Shown here piece by piece: positions 34,951 through 43,246 of a DNA stretch of 54,177 bases. Source of the DNA: Candidatus Rokuibacteriota bacterium. Lineage in GTDB: Bacteria; Methylomirabilota; Methylomirabilia; Rokubacteriales; CSP1-6. The notes below the pieces were generated by a model. It did not search any database and had not been told where the DNA came from. It worked only from the letters and a program-made list of their open reading frames with translations. Made by a program: the position numbers and the translations under genes. The DNA lies in NCBI GenBank assembly GCA_016188005.1, contig JACPIQ010000124.1, positions 1-54,177 of the forward strand. Reading direction: 5' to 3'. Position 1 is the stretch's first letter. Every line of letters starts with the position of its first letter.

Positions 34951-35579
34951 GACGGACGCTCCGCCAGCACGATGCTGATGCTGAGGAACTGGAGCGGGTC
35001 GGTCGCCCCGCCGCCGGGAGGCTTGATCTCCCAGCTCCTCAGCTGGAAGCGCCGGCTCACGACCGGGTCGCGCATGAGGCCGGCCATGAACTGGGCGACC
35101 TCGAGCAAGGGCGGGCTGCCCGGGCGCAGCGGCGTGATGGCCTCGATGCGGAGCAGGCTCTCGGAGCGCACCTCCTGGGCCGGCTGGCCCGCAGCCGGTG
35201 GCGGAGCGACCCGGGCCGACTCGAGGGACTGGATCTTGAGCGTCGGTGGCGTCTGCTGGCTGAAGGCCGTCATGAGCTCGGCCCACCGCACCTGGCGCCT
35301 GGCCTCCGCGGCGAGAGCCTGCAGGTTGGTCCGGAGGAGTCCGAGATCCGCGTCGGCGGCCGCCAGGTCCTTCTGGAGCCGGGGGATTGCGGTGAGGTCG
35401 GCCGAGAGCCGCCAGTAGGTCGGCAGGATGCCGCCGACCAGGACGAGGAGCAGCACGCCGGCGGCGCCGAGGATGAAGAAGCCGAGTCGTCGCCGCCCCT
35501 GCACGCCGACGAACCACTCCTGCCAGGTGACGGCGACCCGGCCGGGGTGCAGAAGATCGACGGCGAACCGTCCGGTCAC
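34947..35579 (-). CDS. pilN: Pilus assembly protein PilN
   Basis: 210 residues from a GTG overlapping the pilM stop. A short cytoplasmic N-terminus (FAVDLLHPGR, in the place of the INLLP-type peptide that binds PilM), one membrane helix (about 33-53), a coiled coil and a periplasmic ferredoxin-like fold. It forms the inner-membrane alignment complex with PilO/P and binds PilM in the cytoplasm. Sequence alone is weakly conserved in this family; the order M-N-OP-Q makes the call firm. Confidence 0.88.
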   Translation of the reverse strand: MTGRFAVDLLHPGRVAVTWQEWFVGVQGRRRLGFFILGAAGVLLLVLVGGILPTYWRLSADLTAIPRLQKDLAAADADLGLLRTNLQALAAEARRQVRWAELMTAFSQQTPPTLKIQSLESARVAPPPAAGQPAQEVRSESLLRIEAITPLRPGSPPLLEVAQFMAGLMRDPVVSRRFQLRSWEIKPPGGGATDPLQFLSISIVLAERPS

Positions 35580-36604
35580 AGCCCCCTCAGCGCCAGGCCG
35601 AAGGCCTGCAGGAACTGAGGCCCGGCCGCCGCCAGGTCGGGGCTCAGGCTTGGGGTCTTCACCTCCACCGCCTTGAAGGGGTCCATCACCTCGAGCGGCG
35701 CGCCGAGCCCGAGCCGGTCGGCGACCCAGCGGCCCACATAGGGCAGGTCGACCCAGCCGCCGATCGCGTAGCGGGGGAGACTCTCCCGGTCGTACTCGGT
35801 CCGGTAGAATGTGAGCGAGAGCCGGATGTCCTCGGCCATGCGCTCGACGAGCTCACGACACGCCGCTTCCGCGCGGGGCACCTCGGTGACGGGCAGGCTC
35901 TGCACGAAGGGCTGGGTCGAGTAGGGCGAGACCTCGAAGGTGACGCGGAGCTGCTCGGTGAACGCTTCGGCGCCCACGTCGAGATAGCGGGCCACCACCG
36001 GCCCCTGCTCGCTGAACAGACACAGCACCGAGGTCTGCCGGCCCACGGTGAGCAGCACCAGGAGCTCACCCGGATCGAGTCCTGACAGATGCAGGGCTCC
36101 GTTGAGAAGCGCCAGGGGCTCCACGTCGAGGATCCGGACGGTCACAGTGGCCTGCTGAAGCAGCTTCAGCCGGTCGTCGATGAGAGACTTGGGGGCGCTG
36201 ACGGAGAGGATCTCGCTGGAGGTCCCGTCCTTGGAGCGCCGGAGCACCTGGGCGTCCATGACGGCCTCTCCCGGGGGCAGGAGCCCCAACTCGCGGTGCT
36301 GGATCTCGAGCGCCGGGAGGATCTTGGCCGGGGGCAGCGGAGGCAGCGACACCTGGCGGATCACGACCTCGGGGCCGCCGATGGCCGCCACGACGGGTTC
36401 GCCGTCGGCCCCGGCCTCCGCGAGGGCAGCGTGGATCGCCCCACTGATCTGCTGGGAGTCGCTCCTGGCCTCCAGCGCGGTCACGCCACGGCCCACCACC
36501 ACGATCTCCGAGCCCCGGCGCTCGGCCGTGAGAGCCTTGATGGAGCCGCTGCCGACGTCAAGGCCCACCGACCGCTGCTTGCGAAAGAGACTCTTGAGGC
36601 TCAT
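35576..36604 (-). CDS. pilM: Actin-like pilus assembly protein PilM
   Basis: 342 residues of the FtsA/PilM actin-like ATPase fold. VGLDVGSGSIKALTAER gives the phosphate-1 loop, LDVEPLALLNGALHL is the mid-domain, and RYAIGGWVDLPYVGRWVADR the adenosine region. It sits at the membrane face and binds PilN. First gene of the large leftward pilus operon; a candidate sigma70-type promoter lies 83-110 bp upstream. Confidence 0.93.
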   Translation of the reverse strand: MSLKSLFRKQRSVGLDVGSGSIKALTAERRGSEIVVVGRGVTALEARSDSQQISGAIHAALAEAGADGEPVVAAIGGPEVVIRQVSLPPLPPAKILPALEIQHRELGLLPPGEAVMDAQVLRRSKDGTSSEILSVSAPKSLIDDRLKLLQQATVTVRILDVEPLALLNGALHLSGLDPGELLVLLTVGRQTSVLCLFSEQGPVVARYLDVGAEAFTEQLRVTFEVSPYSTQPFVQSLPVTEVPRAEAACRELVERMAEDIRLSLTFYRTEYDRESLPRYAIGGWVDLPYVGRWVADRLGLGAPLEVMDPFKAVEVKTPSLSPDLAAAGPQFLQAFGLALRGL

Positions 36605-36686
36605 TGACCCCTGACGTCACATACGTCACGCATGACCGCCCGAAGTCCGCTCCAACGCACGGACCTCATAACATTCGGGGGCTCTG

Positions 36687-36714
36687 AATATAGCAACGAA
36701 CTGCGCTGTAGCAA
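36687..36714 (-). promoter_or_regulatory. Candidate sigma70-type promoter of the pilM operon
   Basis: On the minus strand, TTGCTA (36714-36709) and TATATT (36692-36687) are separated by 16 bp, and would start transcription near 36680, about 75 nt before pilM. The surrounding DNA is unusually AT-rich for this genome. The match is moderate (4/6 and 5/6). Confidence 0.45.
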
Positions 36715-36911
36715 ACGGAAAACTCGGATGCATCGAGCACGATCCTCGCTCCGCCGTCGCTGCGGCGTCGCCGGGAGGAATGGCTCGACGGCGCGAACCG
36801 GGCCCCTGCGCCGTCGGGGGTCTACCCTTGGTCCCGGCGCTCGTGGGCTCTGGCGACCGGCAACGGCGGACAGGCCCCGGGAATGGTCCTCCCGGAAATC
36901 GCCTCAGTCCT

Positions 36912-36927
36912 GGCACCGTGCTTGCTA
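36912..36927 (+). promoter_or_regulatory. Sigma54 (RpoN) promoter of the pseudopilin operon
   Basis: TGGCAC at 36912-36917, five bases, TTGCT at 36923-36927: the -24/-12 elements with exact consensus spacing, pointing toward the pseudopilin genes. Transcription would begin near 36938. A sigma54-dependent activator with an intact GAFTGA loop is encoded at 24006-25406 beside the pilus operon. The consensus match in both boxes makes chance unlikely in a short intergenic region. Confidence 0.8.
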
Positions 36928-37201
36928 GGATGTGGACTCGGATGCCGCCCCGCCCGGGGGCGGAGGCAGACAGGGCTTGCCCGCGGGTCATGCGGGTGAT
37001 AATCAAGGCGCGGAACACGTCGACCGACCCCCGATCTCGGGGCGGTGCAGAGGCGCCGGAGGGAAAGGCGGAGTGCAGGGAGTGCTTGGGGGCCTTCGGG
37101 CCAGTGTTACCTGGACTTGCCATGCGGATCGGGCCCTGCCTCGGGATGCTCCAATTCCTGGAGGAGCCCCCTCATTTCGAGGCCCCAGGGGCAGTCAGGC
37201 G

Positions 37202-37855
37202 ATGGCCCTGACGCGCGGTCAGGCGGGGTTCGCCCTGCTCGAGATCATCGTGACGGCCTTCGTGGTCGGCATCGCCCTGGTCGGCATCGCCCTCATGTTC
37301 AGCTTCGGGAATACCTGGGTCGTCGCCAAGGGGGACAACCGGGTGGGGCTGAGCCTGGCCCAGCAGAAGATCGAGCAGCTGAAGGCGATGCCCTTCCAGT
37401 GCGTTCCCGTCCCTCCGTTCCCCGCCAGTGGCGCGGGGGGGCCCGGGACCGCGGGCCAGACGTTCTCCCTCAACGGGGTCGTGGTGCCCCTGCCCCAGCA
37501 GCCGTGCCCGGCCACGCCCACCTACGTCCAGGTCTACAACGAGCCGACGTGGACCACCGTCACCGCGACCAACGCCCCGGCGCCCTCCGATCGGAACTTC
37601 ATCCGGCTGACCTGCGTGCAGTTCGTCAGCGAGACGGACTTCTCGCTGCCAGCCTTCGCTGGAAACGCCCTGACGGGGCTGCCCTGCGATCCCTACGTCG
37701 ACACCTCGACCTCCGCCTCGTGCACGACGCTCGGAGGCAGCTGCGTCACGACGAACGTCAAGCGCATCACGGTCATCGTGCGGCCCACCCAGCAGAGCCA
37801 GGCCGATGACCCAGTGGTGCTCCAGGCATGGATCACCCCGTACGGTCGGCTATGA
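37202..37855 (+). CDS. Type IV prepilin-like protein (PilV/GspI-like minor pilin)
   Basis: 217 residues. Short leader MALTRGQAG then prepilin peptidase site G/FALLE (Phe+1, Glu+5) and a hydrophobic helix (IIVTAFVVGIALVGIALMF). The mature part has many Cys, with C-terminal beta-rich sequence (KRITVIVRPTQQ near the end). The ATG at 37202 was chosen because it puts the cleavage site nine residues in; no strong ribosome-binding site precedes it. First gene after the sigma54 promoter, overlapping the next by ATGA. It is probably a minor pilin priming or capping the pilus; the major pilin PilA is not in the window. Confidence 0.87.
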   Translation: MALTRGQAGFALLEIIVTAFVVGIALVGIALMFSFGNTWVVAKGDNRVGLSLAQQKIEQLKAMPFQCVPVPPFPASGAGGPGTAGQTFSLNGVVVPLPQQPCPATPTYVQVYNEPTWTTVTATNAPAPSDRNFIRLTCVQFVSETDFSLPAFAGNALTGLPCDPYVDTSTSASCTTLGGSCVTTNVKRITVIVRPTQQSQADDPVVLQAWITPYGRL

Positions 37856-38535
37856 ACAACCAGCGCGGCTTCTCGCTCATCGAGTTGACGCTGGCCTCCG
37901 TCATCGGGGTGGTTGTCCTGCTAGGGGTGTTCTCCCTGTACCTGGCCACCACCTCCGCCTTCAACCAGTCCAGCTCCCACGCTTATCTCCAGCGCCAGGG
38001 CACCCTCGCCGTGGACGCCATCGCCCGCCGGGTGCGGGGGGCCTCGGCGATCGCCCGGAGCTGCACGCCGGCGGCGCCTGGCGGCACCACGGGCCGCGTC
38101 GTGGAGATCACGCTCAGCGCCCCGAACCCGGAAGCCGGCGCCTACTGCTACTACGCCGGAAACGGGCTGAACGGTGCCGAGGCGGGGGTCCTCTGCGAGC
38201 GCTTCACCCCCTCCGGAGGCGCCACCGGCCTGTGTCGGAACCTCCTCGCCGGTCCCCAGGCGAGCCTCCTTCGCCAGACAGGACAGACCGGGATCACGCT
38301 CATCCAGCAGACGACGCCCGCGGACACGCGCTGCCCGCGGAACACGCGGTACACGACGGGCGTGGAGGCAGTCCCGGGAGGCGAGGCCATCGCGGCGGGC
38401 GAGTACTGTCTGGCCCTCTCCGTGGGCCCGCCGGCGCCCGTGACTCCCGCCGACACCAACGCCGACATCGCGTTCTTCATCACCGACGGCGTCGACGGCA
38501 TGGCGTTCAGCGTCAGCCTGACGCGGCGGAACTGA
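37852..38535 (+). CDS. PilW-like minor type IV pilin
   Basis: 227 residues starting MNNQRG/FSLIELTLAS, a textbook prepilin site with Glu+5, followed by the hydrophobic helix VIGVVVLLGVFSLYLATTS. PilW/GspJ family proteins have this N-terminus and a similar size. The start overlaps the previous stop as ATGA. Several Cys pairs in the C-terminal half may form disulfides. Confidence 0.9.
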   Translation: MNNQRGFSLIELTLASVIGVVVLLGVFSLYLATTSAFNQSSSHAYLQRQGTLAVDAIARRVRGASAIARSCTPAAPGGTTGRVVEITLSAPNPEAGAYCYYAGNGLNGAEAGVLCERFTPSGGATGLCRNLLAGPQASLLRQTGQTGITLIQQTTPADTRCPRNTRYTTGVEAVPGGEAIAAGEYCLALSVGPPAPVTPADTNADIAFFITDGVDGMAFSVSLTRRN

Positions 38536-38546
38536 GGAGACCGGTC

Positions 38547-40439
38547 ATGCGACGATCCTGGCATCTCACGTTCGGGAACGAGCGGGGCAGCGTCTTCCTC
38601 GCCGGGCTCGTCCTCGTGACGATCCTGACCTTCCTCGGGCTGGCACTGTTCGACCTAGCCCGCATCGAGGGGGCGCTGGTCATCCAGGACACCGCCTCGA
38701 CCCAGGCGCTCTATCAGGCCGAGGCCGCGCTCAGCTACAAGATCGTCGAGATCAACGATCCGCTCCGGCGCGTCGCGCTGATCGCGTCGATCACGGGGGC
38801 GCCCGCGGGCACCACGGTCACGCTGACCTCCGACACGGTCACCGTCGGAGGTGCCGCGTACGCGAGGACCGTGGTCTCCAGCGACGGGCCCACCGGCGGG
38901 GAGAAGTACATGACCGCCGCCATCTCTCCCCCCACGGCCGGCGACACGGAGCGCGTGCTCCGCGTGACGCTGGGCTTCCTGGACCCCACCTTCCAGTACG
39001 CGGCCGTGGCCAACAACGGCGACCTGATCCTCAGGGGGACGGGGGGCGTTCCGGGATCCGGACCCGGCGGCGCGGACCTCGTGAACGGGGACCTCTTCAT
39101 CCGGGGAAACGTCTTCCTGGGGACCCCGGGGTCTGCCACCCCGGACGTGAAGGTGACCTGCCTGACCGTCCTCTCCGACTGCACCGATAGCCGGCCCACG
39201 ATCTCCCAGCCCGTGGGGACGAGCTTCATCGTGAACAACCCCCAGGGGGATGCCGCCTTCCCACAGAACGAGGCGCTCAAGACGGGGCTCCAGCCCGACA
39301 TGCCCATCCCCGATGTCCCCGGTTACGTGTCGGCGCTGAAGACGGCCGTCGGCGTCGCCGGGAGCGACCCCATGTCCGGGGGCAGCATGACCGGAACCTA
39401 CCGGGGAAGCCCGGTCTACAACCTGGCCGCGATCTTCAGCACTCTCGGCACCAACGGGGACGGGAGCCTCCGCTCGCCCTCCGGCTGCGGCTGCGGCGGC
39501 TCTCCCACGGGCAGCTGCGCGCTCTACTGCACGCTCCAGCCCCTGGGGCTCAAGAAGAACCCCACCGACCGCCTCGTGGAGGCCGTGAGCACCCCCGGAG
39601 ACGACTACTACTTCGACGGGGTCAGGCCGGGAGGGGAGCTCATCTCGGGCAAGACCGGCCAGCGGGGGGCGCAGCGGCGGGTCGACTTCAACATCTCCAG
39701 CCAGCCGCCGATCTTCGTGGCCGACGGCAACGTGCGCTTCAGCGCCTACGACTCCTACGGCTTCGCCATCAACGCCCGGGCCACCATGGTCGCCACGCGG
39801 GACCTGATCCTGTCCGACAACATGATCTATCAGGGGGGCAACACCGACACCAACCCGCTCACGGCCGACCTGATCGCGCTCGTGGCCCAGCGCGACGTCT
39901 GGTTCGGCGACCCGGAGTTCGGGACCTTCTATGAGGGCTCCGGGGTCATGCTGGCCGGCCGCGACTTCAACTACGTCTTCTACGACAACCTGGGCAATTC
40001 CAAGACGCCGGAGAACGCGGTGACGCTGAACGGCACGATGCTGGCCAACCGCCAGATCGCGGTGTTCCGCGACTTCGCGAACCCGACCAACGCCAACGGG
40101 ACCTGCCCCGCCGGGACCACCGGCTGCCGGCCGGCCGTCTTCTACAGGAGCGACACGAGCTGCGGTTCGGTGGACGGCTGCTGGCGGTTCATCACCCGGG
40201 ACAGCGACGGCAACATCCTCCCCGACACCTCGATCCCCGCCTTCCAGGACTGCGGGGCCGGGTCGGGCGGCTGCGCGGGCGCCACTCGCAAGATCACCCA
40301 CTACCAGATGACGCTCAGCTACGAGACGCGGCTGCGGACGAACTCGAGCCTGGTCCCGCCCGGGCTGCCCACGGGCGCCAGCCAGGCCTTCAGCAGCTTC
40401 TACAGCTGGATCGAGTGCCGGAACCCAACGTGTAGCTAG
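38547..40439 (+). CDS. Large PilX-like pilus assembly protein
   Basis: 630 residues, far longer than the 150-200 of classical PilX. The N-terminus NERGSVFLAGLVLVTILTFLG is PilX-like: Gly then a hydrophobic helix but without the Phe-Glu5 prepilin consensus. The remainder is a repetitive beta-rich region (NNGDLILRGTGG, DLFIRGNVFLG, GNVRFSAYDSYGF, RDLILSDNMIYQG) that suggests a beta-helix, as in the DUF4900-type pilus proteins, and ends with a Cys-rich stretch. GAGGAG precedes the ATG. It may decorate the pilus tip or act as an adhesin. Its TAG stop overlaps the stop of the convergent gene inside CTAG. Confidence 0.82.
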   Translation: MRRSWHLTFGNERGSVFLAGLVLVTILTFLGLALFDLARIEGALVIQDTASTQALYQAEAALSYKIVEINDPLRRVALIASITGAPAGTTVTLTSDTVTVGGAAYARTVVSSDGPTGGEKYMTAAISPPTAGDTERVLRVTLGFLDPTFQYAAVANNGDLILRGTGGVPGSGPGGADLVNGDLFIRGNVFLGTPGSATPDVKVTCLTVLSDCTDSRPTISQPVGTSFIVNNPQGDAAFPQNEALKTGLQPDMPIPDVPGYVSALKTAVGVAGSDPMSGGSMTGTYRGSPVYNLAAIFSTLGTNGDGSLRSPSGCGCGGSPTGSCALYCTLQPLGLKKNPTDRLVEAVSTPGDDYYFDGVRPGGELISGKTGQRGAQRRVDFNISSQPPIFVADGNVRFSAYDSYGFAINARATMVATRDLILSDNMIYQGGNTDTNPLTADLIALVAQRDVWFGDPEFGTFYEGSGVMLAGRDFNYVFYDNLGNSKTPENAVTLNGTMLANRQIAVFRDFANPTNANGTCPAGTTGCRPAVFYRSDTSCGSVDGCWRFITRDSDGNILPDTSIPAFQDCGAGSGGCAGATRKITHYQMTLSYETRLRTNSSLVPPGLPTGASQAFSSFYSWIECRNPTCS

Positions 40440-40822
40440 GGGGTGGGCAGAGAGCGCTCGAGGGACATCGGGATGACCAGGATCGGGTCTCCACGATAGG
40501 CGATGGCGGGGTGCGACCACTTGAGCCTGACGGTCAAGCCCCCGGCGGCGGGCAGGACGTTGACGCTTCGTTCGTCGAGGAGAAGGCCGTAGCGGCGGGC
40601 CCGGAGCACGACGTCGGTCCGGACGTCGGCCACGAGATCGTCAAGCTGTGGCTGGCTCCCCGAGGCGGCACCGGCCTTCACCCGGGAGGCCGCCTCCTGC
40701 AGCACCTGGTCCACCATGCTCTGCGTCGCGAAGTAGCTCGATGACGCGGTGACCGCCGAATACCCCAGCCAGGCCAGGACTAGCAGTCCGACCACCCACC
40801 GGACGAAGGTCCGAAGTCTCAT
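40436..40822 (-). CDS. Small membrane-anchored protein of unknown function
   Basis: 128 residues: Arg-rich start, one membrane helix (about 10-28, VVGLLVLAWLGYSAVTASS), then a soluble periplasmic domain of about 100 residues with a mixed alpha-beta pattern and no Cys. No family is recognised. Convergent with the PilX-like gene, the two sharing the CTAG of their stop codons, and divergent from the cyclase gene. GGGAGAG precedes the ATG at a usable distance. Possibly related to pilus or cell-envelope function by position only. Confidence 0.7.
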   Translation of the reverse strand: MRLRTFVRWVVGLLVLAWLGYSAVTASSSYFATQSMVDQVLQEAASRVKAGAASGSQPQLDDLVADVRTDVVLRARRYGLLLDERSVNVLPAAGGLTVRLKWSHPAIAYRGDPILVIPMSLERSLPTP

Positions 40823-40969
40823 GGGCTCTCTCCCAACGCGAGGCTTCCGCGTGCGCCCACTGTACCGCCCCTGGGCCCCGGGAGCCAAGTTCGCCGAGCT
40901 CCGGCCCCGAGGGTCGCGGGGCCGAGTGCCCCCTGGGCTGCCTCTCGGCGGCGTGCTAGGCTGGCGCAG

Positions 40970-42805
40970 GTGAGATTCCTCGGTCCGTCCGCGCGACTCC
41001 TGCTGGCCGGTGCCCTCGTCGGGCTCGGCGTGGCGCTCGCCTCCTGGGTGGATCCCTCCGGCTTCTTCGAGGTCGCCGAGCTGAAGGCCCTCGACGGCCA
41101 CTTCGCCCTCCGTGGAGCCCGCCCGCCCGCCTCGCCCATCGTGATCGTCAGCATCGACGAGGATTCCTTCGACGAATTGAACCTGGCCTGGCCGTGGCCG
41201 CGCGCGCTGCACGGCCAGCTCCTGGATCGGCTGAGCGCGGCACGCCCCGCCGCGGTGGGGCTCGACATCGTGTTCGCGGAGCCCTCTTCACGGGGTCCCG
41301 AGGACGACGCGGCGCTGGCGCAAGCCATCGCGCGGGCCGGCAACGTGGTGCTCGGGGCGGCGCTCACCACCGTCCAGGAAACGGGCTTCGTGAAGGAGGA
41401 CCTGAACCCGCCAATCCGCCCGATCCGCGATGGCGCGGGATTCGGCTTCGTGAACTTCGATAGCGACGCCGACGCCTTCGTGCGCCGGGGCTCGCTCACG
41501 CGCCCCTTCCAGGACCGGCAGCTCGAGAGCTTCGACCTCCTGCTCTTCCGCCTGGCCGAGCAGGCCGGGATCGGCTCGAGGCGACTGCCCCGCCGGAGTC
41601 CGGTGCTCATCAACTTCCGCGGCGCCCCGCGGACCTTCCCCACCATCCCGTATCACCGGGTCGTCGCCGGCGAGGTTTCCCCCGAGGCCTTTGCCGGCAA
41701 GATCGTGCTCGTCGGCGCCACCTCGATCATCCAGCACGACGTCTTCCCCACGCCGTTCGCCACCGCGGGCAACATGTCCGGCGTGGAGATCCACGCCAAC
41801 ATGCTCGAGACGCTGCTCGAGGGGATCCCCATCCGCCGCGCGCTCCCCGGGATCGCCGGCACCGTGGCGGTGCTGGCCGGGGCGCTGGCGGTGTGGGCGG
41901 CGGGAACGATGCGCCCGCTGGCGGCAGCGGCCGTCGTGGGCGGCACGCTCGCCGGCTACCTGGCCACCTGCCACGGGGCCTTCGTGCTCGAGCGCTACTG
42001 GGCGGACGTGGTCCCGGTGCCGCTGGCGCTGGCGCTGGGCTACCTCGGCACCGAGGCGCGCAACTTCGTCCGGGAGCAGCGCGAGAAGCGCCGCCTGTCG
42101 CGCTTCTTCTCGCCGGCCGTGGTGCGCGAGATCGTGAGGTCCCAGGACGGAGACGACGCGCTGGGCTCGGCCCGGCGGCTCGTGACCGTGCTCTTCTCCG
42201 ACATCCGCGGCTTCACCGCGCTCTCCGAGCGGCTGCCGCCTGAGGAGGTGGTGACCTTCCTCCGCGAGTACCTGACCGTCATGACCGACGCCGTGTTCCT
42301 GTATGGCGGCACCGTGGACAAGTACATCGGCGACGCCATCATGGCGCTCTACAACGTGCCCTTCGAGGCCCCGGACCACGCCGCCCAGGCCGTGCGCACG
42401 GGGCTCGAGTTCCAGCGGCGCCTGGGCCCGCTCGCCGAGGCCTTCACCGCCAGGCACGGCGGCAGTCTCCGCTGCGGCGTCGGCATCAACACCGGCGAGG
42501 CGGTGGTCGGCACGCTGGGCTCCAAGCAGCGGCTGGAGTACACGGCCATCGGCGACACCATCAACCTGGGCTCGCGGCTCGAGGGCGTGACCAAGGACTT
42601 CGACGTGCCCATCATCATCAGCGAGGCGACCTACCGCGAGGTGAAGGACCTCTTCGACACGCGCTACCTCGGGGAGGTCACGGTGAAGGGCAAGGAGGTG
42701 GCCGTGAGGATCTACACGGTGCTGGGGGAGCGCGAGCCTTCCGGCTACTCGAGCGGGGGCTTGCCGGCCACCGTGACGTCCGCGAGCCGGTCGCCGTCGA
42801 AGTAG
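40970..42805 (+). CDS. CHASE2-domain class III adenylate/guanylate cyclase
   Basis: 611 residues from GTG. N-terminal membrane helix, an extracytoplasmic CHASE2 domain (about 35-300: SIDEDSFDELNLAWPWPRAL, VGLDIVFAEP, FRGAPRTFPTIPY), three or four membrane helices (about 300-370), and a cytoplasmic class III cyclase domain with both metal Asp residues (FSDIRGFTALSE and VDKYIGDAIMALY) and YTAIGDTINLGSRLE. It should make cAMP (or cGMP) in response to an outside signal; cAMP controls type IV pili in Pseudomonas through a homologous but separate system, so a link to the neighbouring pilus genes is a reasonable guess. Confidence 0.92.
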   Translation: MRFLGPSARLLLAGALVGLGVALASWVDPSGFFEVAELKALDGHFALRGARPPASPIVIVSIDEDSFDELNLAWPWPRALHGQLLDRLSAARPAAVGLDIVFAEPSSRGPEDDAALAQAIARAGNVVLGAALTTVQETGFVKEDLNPPIRPIRDGAGFGFVNFDSDADAFVRRGSLTRPFQDRQLESFDLLLFRLAEQAGIGSRRLPRRSPVLINFRGAPRTFPTIPYHRVVAGEVSPEAFAGKIVLVGATSIIQHDVFPTPFATAGNMSGVEIHANMLETLLEGIPIRRALPGIAGTVAVLAGALAVWAAGTMRPLAAAAVVGGTLAGYLATCHGAFVLERYWADVVPVPLALALGYLGTEARNFVREQREKRRLSRFFSPAVVREIVRSQDGDDALGSARRLVTVLFSDIRGFTALSERLPPEEVVTFLREYLTVMTDAVFLYGGTVDKYIGDAIMALYNVPFEAPDHAAQAVRTGLEFQRRLGPLAEAFTARHGGSLRCGVGINTGEAVVGTLGSKQRLEYTAIGDTINLGSRLEGVTKDFDVPIIISEATYREVKDLFDTRYLGEVTVKGKEVAVRIYTVLGEREPSGYSSGGLPATVTSASRSPSK

Positions 42806-43239
42806 AGCCCCCAGCCCCCAGGGTAGATCCACATCTCCTGCGCGCGGGGCTGGATGGCGGGCCAGAACTCCTTGGCCGCAGCCTTCATGACAGGCTCGTC
42901 CCGGGTGGTGCCGTCGGGCGGCCCCGCCAGCAGCGTGACCTCGTCCTTCGTCATGCCCACCGCGACGCGCCGGTGGAAGCGGAACTGGCTGGCGCGCGGG
43001 GAGGTGCCCAGCTCGGGGTGCCGGTTCAGGTAGTCGGCCACCCGATCGTCCAGCTCGCGGCGGAACTTCTCCGACTCGTCGAAGGTCGGCAGCCGCCCGT
43101 AGCCCCGGGCGAACCGGACCATGTAGATCTCTTCGGCCGTCGGGCCGTCGGTGGCGCGCTGGACCTGGCTCCCGAGGCCGCCGAGACAGCCGGCCATGGC
43201 AAGCCCGGCGAGGAGAACGAAACAGGGGAGACGGAGCAC
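42745..43239 (-). CDS. Small lipoprotein (SmpA/OmlA-like region)
   Basis: 164 residues with a lipobox LAMAGC after a hydrophobic signal, so a lipoprotein. The C-terminal half has VAVGMTKDEVTLLAGPPDG, the helix-turn pattern seen in SmpA/OmlA/BamE-like domains, then a YPGGWGLYFDGDRL beta segment. Its 3' end overlaps the cyclase gene by 61 bp in antisense, and a 7-bp gap separates it from the upstream receiver gene. BamE identity is not supported; the rest of the sequence is unfamiliar. Confidence 0.82.
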   Translation of the reverse strand: MLRLPCFVLLAGLAMAGCLGGLGSQVQRATDGPTAEEIYMVRFARGYGRLPTFDESEKFRRELDDRVADYLNRHPELGTSPRASQFRFHRRVAVGMTKDEVTLLAGPPDGTTRDEPVMKAAAKEFWPAIQPRAQEMWIYPGGWGLYFDGDRLADVTVAGKPPLE

Positions 43240-43246
43240 CGAGGGG

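Larger units (their letters stand above)
36605..37201. other. Divergent regulatory region between pilM and the pseudopilin operon
   Basis: About 600 bp with no convincing gene; frames such as 36626-37123 (minus) and 36780-37211 (plus) have arginine/proline-rich shadow composition. It contains a locally AT-rich patch (36660-36720) with a leftward sigma70-like promoter, a rightward sigma54 promoter at 36912-36927, and a transcribed leader of about 260 nt before the first pseudopilin. The leader holds two tight hairpins: CCCCG-ATCT-CGGGG at 37029-37042 and GGCC-TTCG-GGCC at 37091-37102. TGACGTCA at 36612-36619, with a second CGTCA a few bases on, lies just upstream of pilM. Confidence 0.6.

Noticed and set aside
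36626-37123. Minus-strand open frame in the pilM/pseudopilin gap
   Set aside because: Low-complexity Pro/Arg/Gly sequence with no domain, crosses the sigma54 promoter and has no ribosome-binding site.
36938-37201. Cyclic-di-GMP riboswitch in the pseudopilin leader
   Set aside because: Considered because such riboswitches precede pilus genes, but neither the conserved GEMM core nor its GNRA tetraloop arrangement is seen.
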